Assembly: GCA_031289445.1 (NCBI GenBank)
Contig: JAITPL010000110.1
Span: 1-5,299 of the forward strand
Length of the DNA: 5,299 nucleotides
From: Tannerella sp.
Lineage (GTDB): Bacteria; Bacteroidota; Bacteroidia; Bacteroidales; Tannerellaceae
Reading direction: 5' to 3'
In this document: piece by piece, positions 1-5,299 of the stretch
Layout of the letters: each line of letters begins with the position of its first letter
Position numbering within the stretch: position 1 is the first letter of the stretch
Program-made: the position numbers and the translations under genes
The notes under the pieces: model-generated
What the model was told of the DNA's origin: nothing
Database searches by the model: none
Seen by the model: only the letters and a program-made list of their open reading frames with translations

Positions 1-1
1 G

Positions 2-88
2 CTCGCCGGTTGGGAGAATTTCAGTCTTCTTGACGAATTCACCGAGATAGACCGCCTCAAACTCCAACACTATCTCTCGTTCGACTAA
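2..88 (+). CDS. 3' end of an unidentified protein (partial)
   Basis: The 28 C-terminal codons of a gene that begins before the window, ending in TAA at 86-88. It is the only plus-strand frame open from the left edge to this point; the other two stop near 31 and 48. Third positions are rich in C, as expected for coding sequence in this genome. The peptide ends KLQHYLSFD and contains WENFSLLDEF; it looks like an acidic amphipathic helix, but I do not recognise the family. The complementary minus-strand frame is also open, but it lacks an ATG start before the stop at 110-112, so the plus reading is preferred. The last 20 bases, including the stop codon, are copied exactly at 134-153 in the following gap. 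The gene runs in the same direction as the downstream transporter gene, 105 bp away, so co-transcription is possible but not shown. Confidence 0.55.
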   Translation, partial: LAGWENFSLLDEFTEIDRLKLQHYLSFD

Positions 89-182
89 GGCTAATTTCAA
101 CTTCGCATCTCAAATCAAACACTTCTAATTTCTACTATCTCTCGTTCGACTAAACTTTGTTTCTCAAATCAAACACTTCTAA
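69..182. repeat. Imperfect direct duplication across the end of the upstream gene
   Basis: Two copies lie side by side. Copy 1 covers 69-128 and copy 2 covers 134-182. The 20-mer actatctctcgttcgactaa at 69-88 recurs exactly at 134-153. The block at 99-128 recurs at 153-182 with three differences, and its last 21 bases are identical (108-128 and 162-182). Copy 1 has about 11 more bases in the middle, just after the stop codon. Copy 1 overlaps the last codons and TAA of the upstream gene, so copy 2 looks like a duplicated gene end left in the intergenic region. A dispersed intergenic element that happens to appear twice is an alternative. Confidence 0.8.
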
Positions 183-189
183 CTTCTAA
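122..189. repeat. Short heptad repeats of the CTTCTAA/TTTCTAC type
   Basis: Two small clusters of 7-bp units: cttctaa then tttctac at 122-135, and cttctaa twice at 176-189. The second cluster ends four bases before the ATG of the CDF gene. The units belong to the same sequence family as the longer array at 2536-2591. They sit partly inside the direct duplication, so the duplication may have copied one unit. Confidence 0.6.
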
Positions 190-193
190 TTTT

Positions 194-1108
194 ATGTCGC
201 AGGATCATCACAATCACAGTCATCATCACAATCACAATCACAGTCACTCCCATGACGGCAACGCTACCAAAAATATCTCGGTAGCATTCTTTTTGAATCT
301 GTTCTTCGTCTTTATTGAGGTTGCGGGCGGGCTATTCACCAACAGTATAGCAATCCTTTCGGACGCGCTTCACGACTTCGGTGACTGCCTTTCGCTGGCC
401 GTGGCCTACGCATTCCAGAAGAAAGCGACCAGGAAACGCAACCTGCAATACACCTACGGATACAGGCGATACTCCCTGCTCGGCTCGGTTTTCCTGTCGG
501 GAGTGCTGTTTGTAAGGTCGGTTTTCGTTATCTATGAGGCTGCCAAGCGCGTAGTAACAGTACAGGAGGTAAACGCCGGCGGCATGTTGTGGATAGCTGT
601 CGCGGGCATCATCATCAACGGAGCAGCCGCCTTGAGGCTTAAAAAAGGCAGTTCACTCAACGAGCGTGCGGTCTTTCTGCATATTATGGAAGACGTGTTG
701 GGATGGGTGGCGGTGTTGATAGCGAGTATAGTGATGATGTTCATTCATTTGCCGGTACTTGACCCGCTGCTTTCGATAGGCATCAGTCTGTGGGTGTTGA
801 CTAACGTTTATCGCAACCTTCGCGCTTCGTTCAAGATAATGCTGCAGGCCACGCCCGAAGACGTCGATATGGAGCATTTGGAGGAGGAGTTGAGAGAGGT
901 TGACGAGGTTGTTTCCGTTCACGACCTGCATCTGTGGACTATGGACGGCGAATCGCATATCATGACCTTGCATGTGGTGAGCAATACCTCCAATCCGGAG
1001 AAGTTGAAGCAGAACATCATCGAACAAGTCAAGACCTTCAATATCGACCATGTAACTATCGAGCTTGAAAACCCGGAAGTCGATTGTCAACACAAATGCG
1101 AGGCATAA
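194..1108 (+). CDS. Cation diffusion facilitator (CDF) transporter, probable zinc exporter
   Basis: A complete 304-residue inner-membrane metal/proton antiporter of the CzcD/ZitB/ZnT branch, of normal family length, expected to move Zn2+ out of the cytoplasm. The first 20 residues hold ten histidines, a likely metal-gathering segment. About six hydrophobic segments follow (roughly 28-48, 52-74, 94-114, 130-147, 165-184, 189-206). The intramembrane metal site is visible as H60-x3-D64 (segment 2) and H163-x3-D167 (segment 5). This HD-HD pattern is typical of zinc-selective members; the broader YiiP type has DD-HD. The cytoplasmic C-terminal domain (about 210-295) has the conserved HDLHLWTM motif at 243-250. 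The tail has C298 and C302 flanking H300, a possible extra metal ligand set. The ATG is preceded by an AT-rich tract without a Shine-Dalgarno sequence, as usual in Bacteroidota. It is convergent with the ABC cluster. Exact metal specificity is inferred. Confidence 0.93.
   Translation: MSQDHHNHSHHHNHNHSHSHDGNATKNISVAFFLNLFFVFIEVAGGLFTNSIAILSDALHDFGDCLSLAVAYAFQKKATRKRNLQYTYGYRRYSLLGSVFLSGVLFVRSVFVIYEAAKRVVTVQEVNAGGMLWIAVAGIIINGAAALRLKKGSSLNERAVFLHIMEDVLGWVAVLIASIVMMFIHLPVLDPLLSIGISLWVLTNVYRNLRASFKIMLQATPEDVDMEHLEEELREVDEVVSVHDLHLWTMDGESHIMTLHVVSNTSNPEKLKQNIIEQVKTFNIDHVTIELENPEVDCQHKCEA
206..253 (+). repeat. In-frame codon repeat encoding the His-rich N-terminus
   Basis: Sixteen codons built from CAT/CAC alternating with AAT, AGT and TCC. 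The 12-mer catcacaatcac occurs at 206-217 and again at 224-235, followed by further aatcac and agtcac hexamers to 247. Units are multiples of three, so gain or loss of units by slippage would change the number of histidines without breaking the frame. Confidence 0.75.
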
Positions 1109-1112
1109 CATG

Positions 1113-1161
1113 GTGAATTGTGAATTATGAATTGTGAATTGTGAATTGTGAATTGTGAATT
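1113..1161 (+). repeat. Tandem heptad array, seven GTGAATT units
   Basis: Seven consecutive 7-bp units read gtgaatt, except the third (1127-1133), which is atgaatt. The array starts four bases after the CDF stop codon. Every unit contains TGA on the CDF sense strand, and the period of 7 places these in all three frames. The reverse strand of the array contains no stop codon. Confidence 0.92.
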
Positions 1162-1177
1162 GTTATTTGCTATTGTT

Positions 1178-1210
1178 AATTATCAATTATCAATTATCAA
1201 TTATCAATTG
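1178..1210 (-). repeat. Tandem heptad array, four AATTATC units plus a partial fifth
   Basis: Four exact 7-bp units aattatc (1178-1205) are followed by aattg, ending one base before the stop codon of the minus-strand permease at 1212. Read in the sense of that permease, the unit is gataatt, which brings TGA and TAA stops in every frame; the plus strand of the array has none. The array faces the GTGAATT array across a 16-base spacer. The two share the AATTG core, so a long imperfect hairpin with five paired and two unpaired bases per heptad is possible. It could help end transcription between these convergent genes, but it lacks the GC stem of a classical terminator. Confidence 0.92.
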
Positions 1211-1211
1211 T

Positions 1212-2477
1212 TTACTCTTCCCTTATTGCGTCTATTGCCTTGATTTTCATTGCACGCCAGGCCGGTATCAGTCCGGCGACTAAACCGCTTATCAAGAGTA
1301 CGGCGGTTGCTGCCAGAGCTGTCTGTATGCTGACCTGCGGGTTTAAGAAAATCGTATTGTCGGACGGCGGTTGGGCTGCCAGCATCCTGTTTACGAGATC
1401 CAGGATAAATACTCCCAAAGTCAGTCCTGTCAGTCCTGCAAGCGCTGTCAGCACAAGGCTTTCGCTCATCACCTGCGATATGATGTTAAACGGTTTGGCG
1501 CCCAGCGCGCGACGCACGCCAATCTCTCTTGTGCGCTCCCTGACCGTTACCATCATGATGTTGCTGATACCGATTATTCCGGCAAGCAAGCTCCCCATAC
1601 CCACCAGCCAGATCAGGAAGTCGATACCTATAAAGAGCATCTCGAAGGTAGCAAACTGGGCGGCAAGATTCATCACCCTGATGGCCTGCGGGTCATTGGG
1701 TGCGATTTCGTTCTGCGTCTTCAGTATATCCGTCACATCGTCGATAATATGCTGAATGGGATAGCCGCGTTGGCCGCTGATCAAAAGCAAGTGCAGTATA
1801 TCTCCCTGGTTAAGCGTCTGTTGCATGGTGGTGAAGGGCAGGAAAACGGATTCGGCCGTTCGTCCGTTGATATTGACGCTGTTCGACTTGGCATCGACCG
1901 AGCCGACTATCTGATAATAAATGCCGTTTACACGGATATATTTCCCGCAGGGGTCTTCGTCGCCGAAGAGCGTCTTGTTCACATCCCGCCCTATGACGCA
2001 GACTTTGCGTTTCTCGCCGGTATCTATTTCGTTTATCAGGCGACCGTAACGGAGGATAGGCGTTTCTATACGGAAGTTCGCAGGGAAGACGCCTTTGATG
2101 CTGTACGTTCCGGAGAGTTGTCCGTAAACGATGTTTTTTTCAGTCCTGTCGCCGAAAATCATTGCCGATACGGCATCTGTACCCTGCACGTTGTCTTCAA
2201 TGCTTTGCAGGTCGCGGTTGCGCATATTCCATGAGCGACCTTTGTTAAATCCCTTGTAAGGCTCGCCGGTGCGGTCGGTCATGATAATGATCGAATTGGT
2301 AGCGAAGCCGTCCAGCATCCCCCAGATTCCGTTTTTCATACCTGTACCCGAGCCGAGCAGGAGTACAAGCATCAGAATCCCCCAGAACACTCCGAGGCAT
2401 GTCAGGAGGCTCCGTGTCTTGTTTCGGGTGATAGTCGCCCAAATCTCAGTCCATCTGTCTATATCAAAAAATCCCAT
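1212..2477 (-). CDS. MacB/FtsX-type ABC transporter permease, second of a pair
   Basis: A complete 421-residue inner-membrane permease of the MacB/LolC type without its own ATPase domain. The N-terminal segment (about 24-44) follows a short cytoplasmic helix. A periplasmic MacB-core-like domain (about 48-278) leads to three C-terminal membrane segments (about 282-308, 338-362, 386-406). The cytoplasmic loop TVRERTREIGVRRALGAK (311-328) is the family's coupling region, and the protein ends in the typical form IPAWRAMKIKAIDAIREE. It shares start, loop and end motifs with the neighbouring permease and is clearly its paralogue. The two probably form a heterodimer driven by the ATPase encoded upstream. 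The gap to the upstream permease is 116 bp and holds heptad repeats and a possible hairpin, so its expression may be partly uncoupled. The start ATG lacks a Shine-Dalgarno sequence but aligns with the start of the paralogue. Substrate unknown. Confidence 0.92.
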   Translation of the reverse strand: MGFFDIDRWTEIWATITRNKTRSLLTCLGVFWGILMLVLLLGSGTGMKNGIWGMLDGFATNSIIIMTDRTGEPYKGFNKGRSWNMRNRDLQSIEDNVQGTDAVSAMIFGDRTEKNIVYGQLSGTYSIKGVFPANFRIETPILRYGRLINEIDTGEKRKVCVIGRDVNKTLFGDEDPCGKYIRVNGIYYQIVGSVDAKSNSVNINGRTAESVFLPFTTMQQTLNQGDILHLLLISGQRGYPIQHIIDDVTDILKTQNEIAPNDPQAIRVMNLAAQFATFEMLFIGIDFLIWLVGMGSLLAGIIGISNIMMVTVRERTREIGVRRALGAKPFNIISQVMSESLVLTALAGLTGLTLGVFILDLVNRMLAAQPPSDNTIFLNPQVSIQTALAATAVLLISGLVAGLIPAWRAMKIKAIDAIREE

Positions 2478-2499
2478 TTTCTAAATCTCTAATATCTAA
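2478..2499 (-). repeat. Degenerate heptads directly before the permease start codon
   Basis: On the plus strand the sequence reads tttctaa, one extra a, tctctaa, tatctaa, so it belongs to the TTTCTAX family but with imperfect spacing. It occupies the immediate leader of the downstream permease, where a ribosome binding site would normally lie. On the permease sense strand it is AG/AT-rich and unstructured. Confidence 0.45.
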
Positions 2500-2503
2500 A
2501 TTC

Positions 2504-2525
2504 GGGCAACCGCAAGAGATTACCC
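2504..2525 (-). promoter_or_regulatory. Possible small hairpin in the leader of the second permease
   Basis: On the minus-strand RNA, GGGUAA can pair with UUGCCC (six pairs including one G-U) around a 10-base loop. It lies 27 to 48 bases before the permease start codon. This is the only GC-rich patch in an otherwise AT-rich gap. There is no U-run right after it, so it is not a classical terminator; it may be a processing or attenuation site or have no role. Confidence 0.25.
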
Positions 2526-2535
2526 CTACCTATAA

Positions 2536-2591
2536 TTTCTATTTTCTATTTTCTATTTTCTGCCTTCTATTTTCTACCTTCTACTTTCTAC
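2536..2591 (-). repeat. Tandem heptad array, eight TTTCTAT/TTTCTAC units
   Basis: Eight consecutive 7-bp units in perfect 7-base register (a C at 2539 and every seventh base to 2588), with variants tttctat, tttctgc, cttctat, tttctac and cttctac. The array ends two bases from the stop codon of the upstream permease at 2594. On that gene's sense strand the units read atagaaa/gtagaag. Seven of eight carry TAG, together closing all frames; the plus strand has no stop codon in the array. Units nearest the gene are the more diverged ones, and three identical tttctat units lie at the far end. Confidence 0.9.
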
Positions 2592-2593
2592 CT

Positions 2594-3868
2594 TTATTCC
2601 TCTCTCATTGCTTCTATAGCCGATATTTTCATTGCTTTGCGTGCCGGAAAGTAACCTGCCAGCACACCTGCCAGAATCAGCACGAATGTAGCCGACATTG
2701 CAATACTCAGGTTGATAGTTGGATTGCGGAATACCGTCGTATTTTCTCCCGGACCGGCGGCGCTGTTTCCGCTGTCGTTCATCTCCATAACGAAATTTAT
2801 CAACTCCGTCAGACCTATCCCCGACACCATGCCCACATATCCGAATACGGCGGTAACAATTATCGACTCTATGATAATCAATTGCAGTATGGATGACGGT
2901 TTAGCGCCTATAGCCTTGCGGATGCCGAACTCTCTTCTCCGCTCGCGGACCGTTACCAGCATGATATTGCTTACGCCCACAACTCCCGCCATCAGCGTGC
3001 CTATGCCTACAATCCATATAAAGAGAGCTATACCGTTGTTCATTCCCTGCCACATGCGAAACTCGGTCCCCGCATTCCACATACCCAGGGCATTCTTGTC
3101 GGAAGGGTCGAAGCGGTGTCGCTGACCCATTTTCTCCCTGAAACGCTGTTCAAACTCCTCCGAAGCCGCTTCGGTCTCCACTCCACTAAGAGTAAAATCA
3201 ATCTCGTTGACACGGTAGCCGCCTTCAAAAAGCATCTGTCCGGTAGTAAACGGTATGTATGCCGGCGGAGTATCCGTCTTGTTGTCATCCTTATAGACGC
3301 CGACGACCTGAAACATCAGTTTTCCAATCTTCACAAACTGTCCCAGCGGCGCTATGGAATCGCGGAAAAGGATTTCGGACATGCGCGGGCTGAGGACAAT
3401 AACCTTTCGCCTCTCCTTCAGGTCGGGTCCGTTGATAAACCGTCCGTTTCCGGGAAGTATGGTTACATATATGATTTTGGCAAAATCGGGATAGACACTG
3501 CGAATGCGACCGGTCAGAAATTCCTTGCCGAACGAAATAGTGTCGTTGCGATAGTTTACGGGCGATATCAGATCGACTTCGGGATGAGCGCGTTTGATGG
3601 CGTCCACGTCTTTCTCGGTAAACTGTATCCGCCGGTTTGTCGGCAATCCGTTGTAAGGCTTGGCTGTGTAGCGCGCCCATACCTCCACCATATTGACGGA
3701 CAGGAAATTGAAGTTGAAGGCGATGCCGTTGCGCAGACCGTTGCCGGCAGCCAGCAGTACTATCAGCATAAAGATGCCCCAGGCTACTGCAAAGCCGGTC
3801 AGGAAAGTACGCAGCTTGTTCTTCTTCATCGTACTCCAGATCTCGCGGAAGTTGTCAAAGTCCATCAT
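2594..3868 (-). CDS. MacB/FtsX-type ABC transporter permease, first of a pair
   Basis: A 424-residue inner-membrane permease of the MacB/LolC type, lacking an ATPase domain. Membrane segments lie at about 22-42, 279-304, 328-352 and 388-408, with a large periplasmic domain between the first two. The coupling loop TVRERRREFGIRKAIGAK spans 306-323, and the end KAMKISAIEAMREE is typical. An ATG 36 bases further upstream (3904) is possible, but I chose 3868. The resulting start MMDFDNFREIW aligns with MGFFDIDRWTEIW of the paralogue, and the overlap with the ATPase gene drops from 50 to 14 bases. The second Met (3865) is equally possible. The overlap implies translational coupling with the ATPase. 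Compared with the paralogue it has an Asn/Gly-rich insertion before the last membrane segment (about 363-378). Substrate unknown. Confidence 0.92.
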   Translation of the reverse strand: MMDFDNFREIWSTMKKNKLRTFLTGFAVAWGIFMLIVLLAAGNGLRNGIAFNFNFLSVNMVEVWARYTAKPYNGLPTNRRIQFTEKDVDAIKRAHPEVDLISPVNYRNDTISFGKEFLTGRIRSVYPDFAKIIYVTILPGNGRFINGPDLKERRKVIVLSPRMSEILFRDSIAPLGQFVKIGKLMFQVVGVYKDDNKTDTPPAYIPFTTGQMLFEGGYRVNEIDFTLSGVETEAASEEFEQRFREKMGQRHRFDPSDKNALGMWNAGTEFRMWQGMNNGIALFIWIVGIGTLMAGVVGVSNIMLVTVRERRREFGIRKAIGAKPSSILQLIIIESIIVTAVFGYVGMVSGIGLTELINFVMEMNDSGNSAAGPGENTTVFRNPTINLSIAMSATFVLILAGVLAGYFPARKAMKISAIEAMREE

Positions 3869-4550
3869 GAGCGCGGTTAAGTTTTTCAATCCGTTCAATA
3901 ACACCGTCCTTGAGGTGAATGATGCGGTCGGTAATCTCGGCCACCGACTTTTCGTGCGTTACGATAATCATGGTCATGCCTTCGCGGTTTACTTCGCGGA
4001 GCAGTTCCATCACCTCTACGGTCGTAACGCTGTCTAAAGCGCCGGTCGGTTCGTCGGCCAGCACTACCTTGGGATGCGCAATCAGGGCGCGGGCGATGGC
4101 TACACGCTGTTTTTGTCCGCCCGACAGTTCGTTCGGATTATGTTCGGCCCACTCTTTCAGCCCTACGCGGTCTAAATATTCCATAGCCATGATATTGCGC
4201 TTCTTTCGCGAAAAACCTTGATAATAGAGTGGAAGAGCTACGTTTTCCAGTGCGTTCTTGAAGTTTATCAGATTGAACGACTGAAAAATAAAGCCTATCA
4301 TGCGGTTGCGCAGTTCGGCAGCCTGCGATTCGCTCAGTTCCCATATAAGCCGGTCGCCGAAACGGTATGCTCCGGTGTCGTAAGTGTCCAGGATGCCGAG
4401 TATGTTCAAGAGGGTACTCTTGCCCGATCCCGAAGAGCCCATGATGGAAATCATTTCGCCTTCTTCGATATCAAGGTCAATGCCCTTCAATACATGCAGG
4501 GGAGAGCCGCTGTAATACGTTTTATTAATATCTTTCAGTTGAATTATCAT
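3855..4550 (-). CDS. ABC transporter ATP-binding protein, MacB/LolD type
   Basis: A complete 231-residue cytoplasmic ATPase, the usual length for the stand-alone LolD/MacB-like family. Visible motifs: Walker A GSSGSGKST (38-46), Q-loop Q90 in FIFQSFNL, signature LSGGQKQR (142-149), Walker B VVLADEP with D166 and E167, D-loop ALD (171-173) and H-loop H199. All catalytic residues are intact. It should bind and hydrolyse ATP and drive the two permeases encoded just downstream. The LolD/MacB group works by mechanotransmission across the periplasm rather than classical transport through the membrane. Its stop codon lies inside the start of the first permease, a strong sign of one operon. The ATG is preceded by gagacaaacag, without a clear Shine-Dalgarno sequence. 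Lipoprotein release, peptide or drug export, or an envelope-stress function cannot be separated from sequence alone. Confidence 0.96.
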   Translation of the reverse strand: MIIQLKDINKTYYSGSPLHVLKGIDLDIEEGEMISIMGSSGSGKSTLLNILGILDTYDTGAYRFGDRLIWELSESQAAELRNRMIGFIFQSFNLINFKNALENVALPLYYQGFSRKKRNIMAMEYLDRVGLKEWAEHNPNELSGGQKQRVAIARALIAHPKVVLADEPTGALDSVTTVEVMELLREVNREGMTMIIVTHEKSVAEITDRIIHLKDGVIERIEKLNRAHDGL

Positions 4551-4642
4551 CTGTTTGTCTCAAATTATAATGTCCTTATATATATATTGACGTATAAAAG
4601 TGTAATTTGTTACATGTCATGCCATTTTTTGTGAATGTCGGC
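4551..4642 (-). promoter_or_regulatory. AT-rich gap, possible weak promoter for the ABC genes
   Basis: A 92-bp gap between the GIN gene and the ATPase gene. On the minus strand it holds an alternating TA tract (4577-4587) and TATAATTTG (4569-4561), which is one base off the Bacteroidota -7 consensus TAnnTTTG. No convincing TTTG element lies about 20 bases upstream of it. TGTAA-CAAA-TTACA (4614-4601) can form a weak 5-bp hairpin followed by CTTTTAT. No heptad array is present in this gap, unlike the other gaps. A promoter here is a guess; read-through from the GIN gene is equally possible. Confidence 0.25.
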
Positions 4643-5299
4643 TTAATCCTTGCCTACATGTCCGAGACCGACCGTCGTTGTTGTCTTGCTGGCAGGATTG
4701 TCCTTGTAGGTTATGCTGCCTATTCCCCTCAAACTCGCATTGAGGTATGTTACCGGATTGCAGCGTATCGAGGCGAGACCTTCTACACGGGCAATCACAG
4801 TATCTGCAACCAACTCCAAGGCGTCGATACCCCCCACGCCTTTGACCTTCAAAGTCGCTTTCCGTGCATGTCCGGCCACCTCTACCGAGCCGACGCCGTC
4901 CGAGTTGACGGTCAGCAGCGTTGCAGTCAGGCTTTTAATATCAATATTGCCAACGCTATTCATTTCGACCTCCATGGTGTCGGCCGTAAACGCTCCTTCG
5001 AGTGAGATTGTGCCGACCGAATATTGCTCGATTCGAGACAGTTTGGGCGTTTGGATGCGGATGTTCAGGTTATGAACTCCGCTAACGAGGCGCTTGCCGG
5101 TCAGTTCGAGCCGGTTGTCTTTGAGGTCTTCGCGGATGCTCTTTACAAAGTTCTCGTCGCCGCTGTAGAAGAGCGTCGTCTTGCCGGAATCCGTTTGTTC
5201 TATCTGCACTTTTGCAACCAGATGTTTTCCAAGTTTGAGCGTACTCACCGCCCCGTCAAAATCAACCTGACGCTCGATCAGTCGGCCGTTGCCCTCTAT
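4643..5299 (-). CDS. Head-GIN (DUF2807) domain protein, 5' end outside the window
   Basis: 218 C-terminal residues are visible, ending in TAA at 4643-4645. A GTG at 5248 could be taken for a start, but the frame stays open to the window edge. The extra residues IEGNGRLIERQVDFDGAV match the usual opening of head-GIN domains (GxG, then Q-V-x-FD), so the true start lies beyond 5299. The family is an extracytoplasmic beta-helix, often with a signal peptide or lipobox, neither of which can be seen here. The motif (S/G)-(V/I/L)-(G/A)-x-(I/V) recurs six times at visible residues 94, 115, 135, 154, 174 and 192, a spacing of 18-21 residues. This fits the rungs of a parallel beta-helix. It is on the same strand as the ABC genes, 92 bp upstream, and is probably linked to them in function or transcription. 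Biochemical role unknown; 'adhesin' in the family name is not proven. Confidence 0.88.
   Translation of the reverse strand: MEGNGRLIERQVDFDGAVSTLKLGKHLVAKVQIEQTDSGKTTLFYSGDENFVKSIREDLKDNRLELTGKRLVSGVHNLNIRIQTPKLSRIEQYSVGTISLEGAFTADTMEVEMNSVGNIDIKSLTATLLTVNSDGVGSVEVAGHARKATLKVKGVGGIDALELVADTVIARVEGLASIRCNPVTYLNASLRGIGSITYKDNPASKTTTTVGLGHVGKD

Noticed and set aside
1..112. Minus-strand frame open from about 109 to the left edge, suggesting a gene divergent from the CDF
   Set aside because: It has only TTG or GTG starts, and its stop-free length is explained as the complement of the plus-strand gene end. Not excluded, but weaker.
151..194. Bacteroidota promoter (TTTG and TAnnTTTG) before the CDF gene
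   Set aside because: TTTG at 156-159 and TAATTTTA at 187-194 are about 27 bases apart, too far for the usual spacing of about 20, and the second lacks the final G and overlaps the start codon.
1113..1210. CRISPR-like array
   Set aside because: The units are 7 bp and directly adjacent, with no spacers, so this is a simple tandem repeat.
1109..1211. Classical rho-independent terminator between the convergent genes
   Set aside because: No GC-rich stem with a following T-run exists here; only imperfect AT-rich pairing between the two heptad arrays.
1371..2234. Long plus-strand open frame of 287 codons opposite the second permease
   Set aside because: It is antisense to a gene with clear FtsX-family motifs, and its translation shows no recognisable domain. 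Such shadows are common opposite GC-balanced coding sequence.
3116..3880. Plus-strand open frame of 254 codons opposite the first permease
   Set aside because: It is a shadow of the permease gene, without a domain or membrane pattern of its own.
4607..5005. Plus-strand open frame opposite the GIN gene
   Set aside because: The minus strand encodes regular GIN rungs; the plus translation is Cys/Arg/His-rich without family resemblance.

Overview
The window looks like a piece of a Bacteroidales-type (Bacteroidota) chromosome. This is an inference. It rests on a split ABC ATPase next to two tandem MacB/FtsX-type permeases, a head-GIN (DUF2807) protein, starts without recognisable Shine-Dalgarno sequences, balanced GC in the genes, and AT-rich gaps filled with 7-bp tandem repeats. 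I cannot name a genus. I see no mobile element, RNA gene or CRISPR array, and no gap between genes exceeds about 120 bases.

Layout. At 2-88 (+) lies the 3' tail of an unidentified gene. A 105-bp gap follows; it holds an imperfect direct duplication, which copies the end of that gene including its stop codon, and two small clusters of heptad repeats. At 194-1108 (+) is a complete cation diffusion facilitator (CDF), probably a zinc exporter, with a His-rich N-terminus. It converges on a minus-strand cluster that reads right to left: a head-GIN domain protein (4643 to beyond 5299, 5' end outside the window), an ABC ATPase (3855-4550), a first MacB-like permease (2594-3868, overlapping the ATPase end by 14 bp) and a second MacB-like permease (1212-2477).

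How the genes work together. The ATPase has all canonical motifs but no membrane domain. The two permeases have one N-terminal and three C-terminal membrane segments around a large extracytoplasmic domain. Together they most likely form a split MacB/LolCDE-like mechanotransmission ABC complex with two different permeases. The substrate cannot be read from the sequence. No periplasmic adaptor (HlyD-type) or TolC gene is present here; if they exist, they lie outside the window. The GIN protein, probably surface or periplasmic, is upstream on the same strand and may be co-transcribed. The CDF is a separate unit.

The most unusual signal is in the gaps. Heptanucleotide arrays begin 1 to 6 nt after the stop codons of all three genes whose 3' ends abut one. 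In each case nearly every unit carries a stop codon on the sense strand of that gene and none on the opposite strand. Because 7 is not a multiple of 3, each array closes all three reading frames.
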